NCBI GenBank assembly: GCA_017621085.1
Contig: JAGATW010000070.1
Coordinates: 1-61,420 of the forward strand
DNA length: 61,420 bases
Origin: Clostridia bacterium
GTDB lineage: Bacteria; Bacillota; Clostridia; Oscillospirales; CAG-272
Reading direction: 5' to 3'
In this document: piece after piece, positions 44,901 to 53,408 of the stretch
Layout: every line of letters starts with the position of its first letter
How positions within the stretch are numbered: the first letter of the stretch is position 1
Program-made: the position numbers and the translations under genes
Notes under the pieces: model-generated
What the model saw: the letters and a program-made list of their open reading frames with translations, nothing else
What the model was told of the DNA's origin: nothing
Databases searched by the model: none

Positions 44901-45476
44901 GAAACCGATATGGAAGGTGCTAAGGAAGATGTTGAAAACGCTACAAACGAATTCAACAAGGACTTAAGCGACTTTATGGAAGACCACTTTGGCGCTCAGG
45001 AAATGGGCAAGGATATGATTGGTAACCTTGACCAAGCTCAAGACAACCTAAACGGCGACAAGAGCGAAAACCAAGAGGGCGAAAACCAGCAGGGTGGCGA
45101 CAAGCAAGAGCAAGAGGGCGATAGCCAACAAGGTGGCGACAAGGAGCAAGAGGGACAAAATCCTGAAGGCGATAAGCAGGAGCAAGAGGGCGAGCAAGGC
45201 AAGGGCGAAAGCGAATCCGACAAGGAAAACGAGTCCGACTCTGAGTCCGAGGGCGATAGCGAAAACGAGTCCGACAGTGAAACTACCGGTGGTGGCGGAA
45301 ACAGTGAATATAAGGATGAAGCTACCATCTTTATTCCTGGATTTGGCAATATGACCTTCCAAGACCTTGTAGATCAAGGCGTGCTCAATGATGAATTTGA
45401 CAAGATGTTCGACCGTGAATTAACAGAGGAAGAGCGTCAGTTCATCGCAAACTATCTTGACACAGTTAAAAAATAA
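41901..45476 (+). CDS. Giant acidic coiled-coil membrane protein of a MoxR/VWA operon
   Basis: This 1191-residue protein has three N-terminal membrane segments (about 22-44, 52-76 and 138-160). A linker then leads to roughly 900 residues of almost pure coiled coil rich in Glu, Asp, Lys and Gln. Heptads are exact in places: EEIDKTQ/EEMDKIQ units from residue 330, and EQLEQDK units from about 430. Near residue 1050 a Gly/Gln/Glu/Ser linker precedes a folded tail (ATIFIPGFGNMTFQDLV to the end). AGGAGG precedes ATG 41901. It leads an operon of MoxR, DUF58 and two VWA proteins. Long open frames on the opposite strand are composition artefacts. Function unknown; a surface spacer or scaffold is inferred. 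Confidence 0.9.
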   Translation: MELNQLVKPYKKRLIIESLIKASAIGAFFGLCLTLITALIFRMFPQNWYGMQLGFILSSVISGVVCAVIVGVIIYRVRYTHGIAQIAKRIDQLGLDERVSTMIEYQNDKSYVAKVQRDDTKSRMSQMSVKELRIDVPKKTLAGCLAILLAILLVFSVYAAEPNPHYKKAQEVIEFLDEVVDGSNMSDADKDAINDILDGYKDSLKQDISKEEHLDILEQTKDKLQDYLNQQKEIRDTIIESLKNNDITEDLADAIEKQDPEAIQDALDKIKEEIEKQPTAEEKQEMIDKVQDAFQDAVDSTEQDSELKDAFEEAIKDLEKVEEELDKIEEEMDKIQEDLDKIQEEIDKTQEEIDKTQEEMDKIQEEIDKTQEEMDKTQEEIDKTQQEIENTDEKIDEKQEQIDNIDKELEEIEKDDSMTEQEKEQAKEELEQEKDKLEQEKDQLEQDKEQLEQDKEQLEQDKAEQEQNKEQLEQDKAEKEETKNEQEQTKQEQEQQKENLENTVDKSEFQEELDKTFDDLYDNIMDSIEKDSALEDTVDKIEDEFEKIEDELKGEVDNEIENGFEEIEDIIENSKADEESKDEMRDEMDDLKDKIDDINKDNSMTEEEKTEAKDDAIHDTQDKIEDKTEKEDEAQDEITDNMQNSDNELVEDLGDAIQSKDEDKINDALDKIQEELDKIQQETDKIQDEIDKTQDKIDDINKEMENIDKNENMTESEKNDAKQELENEKNELEQDKSDLESSKQEQEDKKDQIVEDIFNSAEKAPDSDIKDAVQDYAQNLDKSENKEDLENATEDAKQDINNAIQKNETNKEIADELDNIRQEINQSQSNKENNDTMEDMKDSIENSDASANDKEAAKDWLDKNNQEIQDDILNNDNMNEQEKNDALGDKYQDMKEDISNGMKEDQEQYDKDNSSFQDSKNDNFQQIGEALEENNKDKLDGATENIKQDNKEQSDEAWKETVNDMIGELENIKNNGEISDEMKDIVEDYQGKLEDALEKSETDMEGAKEDVENATNEFNKDLSDFMEDHFGAQEMGKDMIGNLDQAQDNLNGDKSENQEGENQQGGDKQEQEGDSQQGGDKEQEGQNPEGDKQEQEGEQGKGESESDKENESDSESEGDSENESDSETTGGGGNSEYKDEATIFIPGFGNMTFQDLVDQGVLNDEFDKMFDRELTEEERQFIANYLDTVKK
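42888..43076 (+). repeat. 21-bp coding minisatellite (heptad repeat)
   Basis: About nine tandem 21-bp units encode EEMDKIQ, EDLDKIQ, EEIDKTQ and near variants. The period equals one coiled-coil heptad, so unit gain or loss keeps both frame and heptad phase. Confidence 0.85.
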
Positions 45477-45509
45477 TTAAAAAAATAACAGTATACGGAG
45501 AATAAGATT

Positions 45510-46700
45510 ATGGGATTATTTAACAAAGCGAACAAGGAAGCTAAGCCTGAAGAATTAAAGGCAAACGTAGCAAATACAACCGAAACAAACGTAGAGCCAA
45601 AGGCTGAAACAAAGCCTGAGGTTAAGCCGGAGCCAAAGAAGGAGCCTGTGGTACCAAAGGAACCGGTTCAAGACATCAAGATTGACGAAAAGGCAGAGAA
45701 GGAATTAAAGCTCTTTGCTGAAAAGTGTGCAAAGATATTCACTGAGGTTAAGAAGGATATCATTGGTCAAGAAGAGGTTGTTCAATCAACAATCATCGCA
45801 ATTATCGCAGGTGGTAACGTTCTCTTAGAGGGTGCGCCCGGTCTTGGTAAGACACGTCTTGTACGTTCACTTGGTAAGGTATTTGACCTACCGTTCTCAA
45901 GAATTCAGTTTACACCTGACTTGATGCCTGCCGACGTAACAGGTACTAACATTATTACTAAGGATGAAAACGGAACCTCTAAGTTCGAGTTCCAGAAGGG
46001 TCCTGTATTCAGTAACATAGTACTCGCGGACGAAATTAACCGTGCTACACCAAAGACACAGGCAGCTTTACTTGAGGCCATGCAGGAGCATAAGGTTACA
46101 GTAATGGGTGTTTCTCGTAAGCTTGACGAGCCATTCTTCGTTTTAGCTACACAGAACCCAATTGAGCAGGATGGTACATATCCATTGCCTGAAGCTCAGA
46201 TGGACCGTTTTATGTTCAAAATTTTAGTCCCAAATCCATCCGCTGCTGAGCTTGGACAAATCGTTACAATGACACAAAAGACAATGGATGAAACAGCGTC
46301 TGCTGCTTGTAACGGTGAAGAGCTCTTAAGAATGAGAGAGGTAGCTAAGTCTATTCCAATTGCATCCGAGGTTCTTGAGTATGCAATGGTAATGGTAGCT
46401 TCTACTCATTACAACAGCGAAATTGCAACCGATACAGCAAAGAAATATATTCGTGATGGTGCCAGCCCTCGTGCGGCTCAGGCTCTTATCACAGCAGCAA
46501 AGGTACGTGCTCTTGTTAAGGGCAGATACAATGTATCATACGATGATATCAATACCCTTGCTATTCCGGTACTCCGCCACAGAATCAAGCTCGGCTTCGA
46601 GGCTGTAACATCTAAGCTCACAGCAGACGATGTTGTAAAGGCTCACATAGCTGACCTTAACAATGTAAGCAAGTCATCAATTATCAACAAAAAGAAATAA
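45510..46700 (+). CDS. MoxR-family AAA+ ATPase
   Basis: The 396-residue ATPase has a disordered, Pro/Glu/Lys-rich N-terminal extension (about 1-55) absent from most MoxR proteins. The Walker A GAPGLGKT (108-115) follows, then ADEINRATPKTQAALLEAM as Walker B, and NPIEQDGTYPLPEAQMDRFMF. MoxR proteins act as chaperone-like remodelers for VWA-domain partners, and DUF58 and VWA genes follow immediately. Thirty-three bases separate it from the coiled-coil gene. Confidence 0.95.
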   Translation: MGLFNKANKEAKPEELKANVANTTETNVEPKAETKPEVKPEPKKEPVVPKEPVQDIKIDEKAEKELKLFAEKCAKIFTEVKKDIIGQEEVVQSTIIAIIAGGNVLLEGAPGLGKTRLVRSLGKVFDLPFSRIQFTPDLMPADVTGTNIITKDENGTSKFEFQKGPVFSNIVLADEINRATPKTQAALLEAMQEHKVTVMGVSRKLDEPFFVLATQNPIEQDGTYPLPEAQMDRFMFKILVPNPSAAELGQIVTMTQKTMDETASAACNGEELLRMREVAKSIPIASEVLEYAMVMVASTHYNSEIATDTAKKYIRDGASPRAAQALITAAKVRALVKGRYNVSYDDINTLAIPVLRHRIKLGFEAVTSKLTADDVVKAHIADLNNVSKSSIINKKK

Positions 46701-46715
46701 TAAGGGCGGTTTGGC

Positions 46716-47615
46716 ATGAAAAGAAGAATATTAGACGGTGATTTTCTTGACCGTCTAGATGCTGCCTCTCTTATCTTAAAAACACCAATGACCGGTTTCT
46801 TCGGTGGTGGTCGTAAGGCAAGGTCATATGGTAATACAGTAGAGTTTGCAGACTTCCGTGAATACTTCCCGGGAGATGATATCAGACGTATTGACTGGAA
46901 CGTTTACGCACGTTTTGAAAAATACTTCATTAAGCTCTTTACTGATGAAAGACAAATGCACAACCAGATTTATATAGACTGCTCTGCCTCTATGGCTTGT
47001 GGAAAGCCGGAGAAGGCAGCAGCAGCCTTAAGGGTTGCGGCAGCATTTGGATACCTCTCAGTTTCTGCAATGGATAGAGTTTCTTATAAGCTTATCAAGG
47101 GCGACAAGCTCGAGGATATAAAAATAACTATTACAAATAAGGACTCCTTCTATCGTGCGGCGCAGTATCTTGAGGATACTGAGTTTGAGGGGGATTTGGA
47201 CATGGAAAAAGCCATTGTACAAGCAAAGGCACCAGGTCACGATGACGGTCTTACAATTATTATTTCAGACTTTTTGACTGAAAGCGACTGGAAAAAGGCT
47301 ATCGACTTTCTGTTATATCACAGACGTGAGGTTATGCTCATACAGATCATGTCCCCTGATGAACTATATCCCGATTTTGACGGACGTATTCATATGATGG
47401 ACTCTGAAGCACCTGACTTAGCTGACGGACGTAACATGAGAGTGGTTGTCACCAAAAAAATGGTAGAAGCCTATCAAAAGGCATTGGACGAATATGAAAA
47501 GGAGATTATCGACTTTTGCGCTGCAAGAAATGTAACCTTCTTTACAGTTTCCTCTGATGATCCAATTGAAAGGGTAATCTTTGGAAAGGGCTATGAGGCG
47601 GAAGTAATCAAATGA
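46716..47615 (+). CDS. DUF58 protein with VWA-like fold
   Basis: The 299-residue soluble protein has the DUF58 core: YFPGDDIRRIDWNVYARFEKYFIKLF followed by YIDCSASMACG, where DCSAS gives a DxSxS metal site. DUF58 proteins are the standard partners of MoxR ATPases. Its stop overlaps the start of the next gene (ATGA), indicating coupled translation. Confidence 0.93.
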   Translation: MKRRILDGDFLDRLDAASLILKTPMTGFFGGGRKARSYGNTVEFADFREYFPGDDIRRIDWNVYARFEKYFIKLFTDERQMHNQIYIDCSASMACGKPEKAAAALRVAAAFGYLSVSAMDRVSYKLIKGDKLEDIKITITNKDSFYRAAQYLEDTEFEGDLDMEKAIVQAKAPGHDDGLTIIISDFLTESDWKKAIDFLLYHRREVMLIQIMSPDELYPDFDGRIHMMDSEAPDLADGRNMRVVVTKKMVEAYQKALDEYEKEIIDFCAARNVTFFTVSSDDPIERVIFGKGYEAEVIK

Positions 47616-49636
47616 GTTTTATATATCCACTTGGTCTTTTGGGCTTACTTGCCATACCGATCATAATAATCATTTATTTATTAAGATCCAAGTATAAGAG
47701 CAAGAATGTTTCAAGTACGTTTATCTGGAAACGAAGCTTGAAATATGTTAAGCGCAAAATTCCTTTGAATTTCATAATGTCATTATTACTTATTCTTCAA
47801 ATTTTAACAGTAGTAGCGGCGAGCTTTGCCATTGCCCGTCCAACTGTTAAACCTCTTAAGAGTGAAGAAAAGGTAGTAATTATTGACGCTTCTGCCAGTA
47901 TGCTTGCTGAAAAGGGTGGGGTAACACGCTTTGAATACGCAATACAGCAGGTAAAGGAAGCGACACAGGATGCAGGCTCTAACAATCAGTACACCATTCT
48001 TTTAGCCGGTGAAACTGTAAAGGAGCTTACATCAAGAGAAACCGATAGAGGCGAAATTTTAACCAAGCTTGATGGTTTAAAATGTACAATGGGTAATGCC
48101 GACATAAGTGCTGCACTTTTGAAGGCAGGGGATGTTTTAAACCAAAACTCCGGTGCAAAGGTTCTTCTTTATACAGATAAAACATACATTAACGCAGATG
48201 GCGTTGAGATTGTTGATTGTAAGAGAGATGGCGAATGGAATGCAGGCGTTATTAATTTTGAAGATAATGAGCTTGCAAACGGAACAGAGTTTATTGCAAG
48301 TGTTGGTAACTATGGCTTAGGCTCAAGCTGCAGCATCAAGCTTTTAATTGACGGTAAGGTAGCAGGTCAAAAGACCTTGAGCTTAGAGGCTAACCAAATC
48401 AGAACAGTAAGATTTACTCACTCAACAACACAGGGTGCTGATGATAGTGAGATAAGAATTGAATTAAGCCAGGCTGTAAAGAGCTATACAGAGGCAACTG
48501 TTGTTATTAACTCAGAGGATAATTTTGAATATGATGATTCCTTTACAATTTATCCAAAGGAAAAAATCAATCCGAAAATCCTTTATGTCAGCAAATATGT
48601 TGACTTTAATGGCGGTAAGGTATCTTGTACTCGTTCACTCTTGTACAGAGCCTTCTTGGCGGTAGGCTATTCAATTGACTCATCGAATATGTATTCAAGC
48701 GTTGACCAGGTTGACGAATACAAGGGCTATGACCTTTATATCTTTGAAGGTGTTGAGCCTTATGATATTCCAACCGACGGTGCTGTTTGGATACTTGATG
48801 CAAAGCAAGTGCCGGATAAGGCAGGTATTGTAATTGATAATACAGAATACGATGCATCTGCTATGGGCAACAAAAACGGATTTAAGTTTGAAAAAACACT
48901 TAGTCTTGATATAATTGAAGAATTGGTAAAGAATGTTTATTTTGACCCAATGAAAATCAATCTTGCATCAGGACCTATCTATGTTGACGCAGCTCTTACA
49001 AAATATCGTCCTATTATAAATAAGGGCACATTTAAGCCTGTATTTACAGCACAGGGACAAGATGTTATGGTTGCAGGTAATATAGGCAGTGTTCGTATGA
49101 TTGTAACATCCTTTGACTTTACAAATTCATCCTTGGGAGCATATGTTTCTGACTTCCCGATTCTTGTTTGGAATATGGTTAACTACTCAATTCCGGACCC
49201 ATTACCCGATAGAACGGCAACTGTTGGCACAGAGGTATCCTTTAACTACCCGGCAGGTGCTACAACCATTACATATAATTTTAATGGTGAAATGGTAAAT
49301 AAGAAGGACTTAACAGGACAGGGCACAAGTGACGAGGAGCTTGTACACAAGTTTGTAATTAACGAGCCCGGCAAATATGAGCTTATTGTTACATATCCGG
49401 ATGGCGACGACGCTGATAATCTTGAGGAAGTTAAGAGATATATTGTAACCGGACACGTATCTGAAAACGAGTCTATGATAGTACAAAGAGTACCAACAGA
49501 ATCAATAAGCGCTCCCGAGCCACAGGATGGCACGCAGGAAACCTTTGAGCCTGTTGAGATATTCCCGTATCTTATTGCCTTACTGATTTTATTATTAATA
49601 ATTGAATGGGGGGTATATTATCGTGACCAATATTGA
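47612..49636 (+). CDS. BatA/VWA-type membrane protein
   Basis: The 674-residue protein starts with the BatA-like pair of membrane helices (about 4-25 and 56-74; FIYPLGLLGLLAIPIIIII). A VWA domain with IIDASASM follows, providing an intact DxSxS metal site. Immunoglobulin-like and amidotransferase-like regions lead to a C-terminal anchor (PYLIALLILLLIIEWGVYY). Most of the protein is therefore outside or held at the membrane. The next gene begins inside its last codons. Confidence 0.9.
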   Translation: MSFIYPLGLLGLLAIPIIIIIYLLRSKYKSKNVSSTFIWKRSLKYVKRKIPLNFIMSLLLILQILTVVAASFAIARPTVKPLKSEEKVVIIDASASMLAEKGGVTRFEYAIQQVKEATQDAGSNNQYTILLAGETVKELTSRETDRGEILTKLDGLKCTMGNADISAALLKAGDVLNQNSGAKVLLYTDKTYINADGVEIVDCKRDGEWNAGVINFEDNELANGTEFIASVGNYGLGSSCSIKLLIDGKVAGQKTLSLEANQIRTVRFTHSTTQGADDSEIRIELSQAVKSYTEATVVINSEDNFEYDDSFTIYPKEKINPKILYVSKYVDFNGGKVSCTRSLLYRAFLAVGYSIDSSNMYSSVDQVDEYKGYDLYIFEGVEPYDIPTDGAVWILDAKQVPDKAGIVIDNTEYDASAMGNKNGFKFEKTLSLDIIEELVKNVYFDPMKINLASGPIYVDAALTKYRPIINKGTFKPVFTAQGQDVMVAGNIGSVRMIVTSFDFTNSSLGAYVSDFPILVWNMVNYSIPDPLPDRTATVGTEVSFNYPAGATTITYNFNGEMVNKKDLTGQGTSDEELVHKFVINEPGKYELIVTYPDGDDADNLEEVKRYIVTGHVSENESMIVQRVPTESISAPEPQDGTQETFEPVEIFPYLIALLILLLIIEWGVYYRDQY

Positions 49637-52577
49637 TATTTCGGTAGATCACCCACTATTATTCTTAATACTTATACCGGCTTTAATTTTAGGAATTATT
49701 CCTTTCTTAAGATTGAACAAAAAGCGTAGGGCATCTACAAAGCATTTAATTCCATTTATAATACACTTATCCCTTGTATTCCTTTTGTCAGGCTTGCTCG
49801 GTGGCATTAATGTTACTGAAACAACTGATGAAAAGCTCGAAACAAAGGTGGTATTTGTAGCTGACGTATCTGACAGTAATATTAATATGAAGGATGATAT
49901 GAATGCCTTTATTAAAGAGGTTATTAAGTCATCCGACAGAAACAACACAAAATTTGCTGTTGTTATGTTTGCAAACAATGTAATAAAAACTGTTGATGAC
50001 GACAAATTTGACACAAACACAAACGATTATTTGAAGTTTGATGCAAATGGTATGAAAACCGATCAAACTAATATTGAACAGGCTTTAACCATTGCAGCAG
50101 AGCTTTTTGAGCAAAAGGATGACCCGTTTGCTAAGGGTCAAAACAAGAAGATAATTGTTTTATCTGATGGTCTTGAAACCTTGGGCGACAGTATTGCAAA
50201 AGCCAACAAGCTAAGCGATGATATTCAAATAAGTGGCTCATACTTCAACATGGTAGCTGAGGGCACATCCAATAAAGAGGTACAGCTCGTCTCCATTAAT
50301 ACAAACGGTAAGGTTGCCGAGGGTAAGGATGTAACTGTTGAGGTTGTTGTTAAGGCTACAAGATTTGTTCGTAATGCAGAAATTACAATTTATGACGGTG
50401 ACATTGAAAAGACGCACCGTACTGACCTACAGCCCGGAACAAATGTGTTTAAGCTCACATATACTCCGGAGGTAGCAGGTGTTAACACTATTCGCGCAAC
50501 TGTTAAGGTTGACTCAAGAAGTGATATGTTAGAGGGTAATAATACTCTTTATGCATGGTATTCTCTTGACGCACAAAAGACAGTTTTGATAGTTGATGGT
50601 GATTATAGCACAGGCAAGAGTCAGTTTAACCAAATTAAGAACAGTACAGTTCTTAATAACCTAAGCGAGTATGAAATTAAGGGTCCTGTTTCCCCAAGAG
50701 CCTTCCCAAATACACTTGAAGGACTTTTGAAATATGACCAAATTGTACTAATGGATGTAAACTTTGACGACCTTCCATCAAATGCAGGCGCTAACCTGAA
50801 GCGTTATGTTGAGGAGGTTGGTAGAGGCTTATTCGTATCCTTCGGTGATAACTTCTATGATATTAACGAGGGTACATATTATGAATCTCCTATTGCTGAA
50901 ATTCTTCCCGTTGAGCTAAAGCTCCAGGAGGAAAGAGAAACAGTTGCCATGGTTATGGTAGTTGACCTTTCGTCCTCAATGAAGAAGATAATGAGCGGTA
51001 GTAGCAAATCAAGATTTGAGGTAGTTGTAGAAAGCGTTAAAAAGGTATTAATGCTTGGTGCAACTAAAGAGGAACAGGAAAAGGGCGAAGGATTTTCCGA
51101 TACTGACTATGTTGGTATAGTGTGCTTCGACCAGGACTCTCACGTAGCTCTTGAAATGCAACAGCTTGGTGATGCGAAGAACAGAGAAGAGATTTGTGAG
51201 GTTGTTGAATACGAATTAAGACACTATTACTATTCCTACTATCTTGATAAGAATGGTAAGGAGTCTGACATTCCAATCCACAAGGATGATGGCGATAAGT
51301 ATATAACACAGGGCTATACAAGACCTAATGATTATAGCAGAGGCGGTACTGACGACAGTACAGGTATATACATTAAGAGCTATGGTACATCCTATAAGTG
51401 GGCTATTCAGTCAGCCAGCGATATGCTTTCCAAGAAAAATAATGAGGTAACACTTCACATAAAGCAGGTTCTTATGATGTCTGACGGTGCGCCTAATGAT
51501 ATTGGCTCAGGCTATGAGGGCATTGTTGAGCGTATGGCAAAGGCGGGAACCATTACATCTGCAATTTCAATCGGTAATGATGATACATCACAAGCAGCCG
51601 AGCTTACCAAGATTGCTGAGGCAGGTAAGGGTACAATTTATGTTGCTCACAACGCAAACGATTTGACAAATGAAATCGTTGAAAAGGCAGAGGACATAAC
51701 AACAGAGCTTGTTAATGAAAAGCCTGTATTACCTTATCAGCTTTCCTTAAGCTCAAGTGTACTTAAGGGTGTTCGTGATTATGAAATTATCGGTGGTTAT
51801 TACAGCTCTGTAATTAAGGAAGAGGCTGAGCTTGTTCTTTACGTTGACAGAATGAAGCCACTGTATGCTGAATGGACCTATGGTCTTGGAAAGGTAAGCG
51901 TTTATATGTCTGACCTTGGTAATGAGGATTGGACAGGTGTACTCTTTAGAGATAACAATGGTATCACTCTTGTTTCCAATATGTTTGATGCTACTATGAA
52001 TCGTCAGGTTGACTCAACCGGACTTGATTACACAGCATCACGTGATGAGCTTGAAACAACAGTTACAGTTAACACCTACGAAAACGTTCGTGAGGGTGAG
52101 CATTTAATAGCCCAGGTATATAACAGTAGTGGCAAGCTTGAAACAACAGTTACCTTTGGTAAGATTGCTGAAAAGAAGTACAGAGGAATAATTCCTACAA
52201 ACAAGGTTGATGAAACCTATACAATTCAGCTAATGATTATTGATGATGCCACAAGCAAAATCAATGATACAACTACATTTGCTGTAACAGGCTATTATAA
52301 CTCTGAATATGATGTATTCAGTGATGCAGGTAAGAATAATCTTACAGCTATTACAAACAATGGCGGTGGAGAAATTCTTACAGATACTAAGGGCTTGTTT
52401 GAGGAGCTCGAGGGTCAAATTCGTATTCTTGAATACGATGTAAGCACACCTGTTGCTATTTTAGCACTCATTTTGTTCATCGCTGATATCTTGTTTAGAA
52501 ACATAGTTATTAAGCGCAAGAAGGAAAAGATAGAAATGACTGCTGAGGAGCAAGCAGCATCAATGAAGGGCAGATAA
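49623..52577 (+). CDS. Large membrane protein with two VWA domains and a GATase-like domain
   Basis: This 984-residue protein begins with two membrane helices. A first VWA domain contains VADVSDSN and a second contains VVDLSSSMKK; both keep DxSxS. Between them lies a class I amidotransferase-like segment (TVLIVDGDYSTGKSQ to AEILPV) without an obvious catalytic Cys. A C-terminal helix (PVAILALILFIADILF) and basic tail end it. GTG 49623 is preferred because GGGGGG lies 9 bases upstream; an earlier TTG at 49602 has no ribosome binding site. It is the last gene of the MoxR operon. Confidence 0.9.
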   Translation: MTNIDISVDHPLLFLILIPALILGIIPFLRLNKKRRASTKHLIPFIIHLSLVFLLSGLLGGINVTETTDEKLETKVVFVADVSDSNINMKDDMNAFIKEVIKSSDRNNTKFAVVMFANNVIKTVDDDKFDTNTNDYLKFDANGMKTDQTNIEQALTIAAELFEQKDDPFAKGQNKKIIVLSDGLETLGDSIAKANKLSDDIQISGSYFNMVAEGTSNKEVQLVSINTNGKVAEGKDVTVEVVVKATRFVRNAEITIYDGDIEKTHRTDLQPGTNVFKLTYTPEVAGVNTIRATVKVDSRSDMLEGNNTLYAWYSLDAQKTVLIVDGDYSTGKSQFNQIKNSTVLNNLSEYEIKGPVSPRAFPNTLEGLLKYDQIVLMDVNFDDLPSNAGANLKRYVEEVGRGLFVSFGDNFYDINEGTYYESPIAEILPVELKLQEERETVAMVMVVDLSSSMKKIMSGSSKSRFEVVVESVKKVLMLGATKEEQEKGEGFSDTDYVGIVCFDQDSHVALEMQQLGDAKNREEICEVVEYELRHYYYSYYLDKNGKESDIPIHKDDGDKYITQGYTRPNDYSRGGTDDSTGIYIKSYGTSYKWAIQSASDMLSKKNNEVTLHIKQVLMMSDGAPNDIGSGYEGIVERMAKAGTITSAISIGNDDTSQAAELTKIAEAGKGTIYVAHNANDLTNEIVEKAEDITTELVNEKPVLPYQLSLSSSVLKGVRDYEIIGGYYSSVIKEEAELVLYVDRMKPLYAEWTYGLGKVSVYMSDLGNEDWTGVLFRDNNGITLVSNMFDATMNRQVDSTGLDYTASRDELETTVTVNTYENVREGEHLIAQVYNSSGKLETTVTFGKIAEKKYRGIIPTNKVDETYTIQLMIIDDATSKINDTTTFAVTGYYNSEYDVFSDAGKNNLTAITNNGGGEILTDTKGLFEELEGQIRILEYDVSTPVAILALILFIADILFRNIVIKRKKEKIEMTAEEQAASMKGR

Positions 52578-52600
52578 TTTGTAATTCTTTCATAAACATA

Positions 52601-52636
52601 AAAACCACTCTGCACAGAAATGCACAGAGTGGTTTT
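52601..52636. terminator. Terminator of the MoxR operon
   Basis: A perfect 12-bp stem (52601-52612 with 52625-52636) with A/T tracts on both arms. Confidence 0.85.
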
Positions 52637-52672
52637 GTTATAATTGTAAAAAGCAAAAGGTTCTTGCAAGCT

Positions 52673-52705
52673 AATAAAGCTCCCTTTATACAAGGGAGCT
52701 TTATT
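52673..52705. terminator. Second terminator, serving the leftward DUF436 gene
   Basis: A perfect 14-bp stem (52673-52686 with 52692-52705) lies 22 bases beyond the DUF436 stop. Confidence 0.8.
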
Positions 52706-52727
52706 GACATTTAATGCGGCAAGGAAT

Positions 52728-53267
52728 TTATAATAAATCCTTATCGTAAATTGCTCTTTCTCCACCTATAAACTTAGGACGAGTTCTTGCACAGGTAAAT
52801 AGAGCATTACCTATTTTGTTAGTAGAAAGACGAACAGGTACAGCAACCTTTTTTAAGTGCATACCAATTAAGGTAAGACCAATATCAATACCGCAATCAG
52901 CCTTAATTTCCTCAATAACAACAGGATTTTTAAAGCTATTATATGCAACGGTTGCAAGTGAGCCACCTGCCTTTTTTTGTGGCACAACATTAACTCTTTC
53001 ACTAAAAGGAACACACTCCTTTTCTGTTACAATGGCTCTGTTTAAATGCTCACAGCATTGTACAGCCAAGTAAATTCCACGAGGAGCTAAAACTGACATA
53101 ATACCCTCGTAAATTTCAAGTGCAGTGTCCGGGTCAGAGTTAGTGCCGATTTTTGAGCCTACAACCTCACTTGTAGAGCAACCAACAACAAGTATATCAC
53201 CCTTTGTAAGCTCCGCTACATCGCAAAGTTCAGTAATTACACTTATACATTCATTTTTAATAGACAT
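52728..53267 (-). CDS. DUF436 / TIGR01440 family protein
   Basis: The 179-residue protein is a member of the YwlG-like conserved family of Firmicutes. LVVGCSTSEVVGSKIGTNS, YLAVQCCEHLNRAIV, VNVVPQKKAGGSLATVAY and DIGLTLIGMHLKKVAVPVR are strongly conserved blocks. The fold resembles thiamine or nucleotide-binding enzymes, but no reaction is established to my knowledge. Start 53267 follows GGAG. It is monocistronic and divergent from gpmI. Confidence 0.85.
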   Translation of the reverse strand: MSIKNECISVITELCDVAELTKGDILVVGCSTSEVVGSKIGTNSDPDTALEIYEGIMSVLAPRGIYLAVQCCEHLNRAIVTEKECVPFSERVNVVPQKKAGGSLATVAYNSFKNPVVIEEIKADCGIDIGLTLIGMHLKKVAVPVRLSTNKIGNALFTCARTRPKFIGGERAIYDKDLL

Positions 53268-53408
53268 AAAAAACACTCCAAATCTAAAATTCTTTAATAA
53301 TTTTAACATTATATTGTAAAAAAGTCAACTATTTTGTGACAGTTCAAGATTTGTTCATAAATATAGTATATAATATATGTGGTAAATAATTAAAAGTGAG
53401 GATATATT

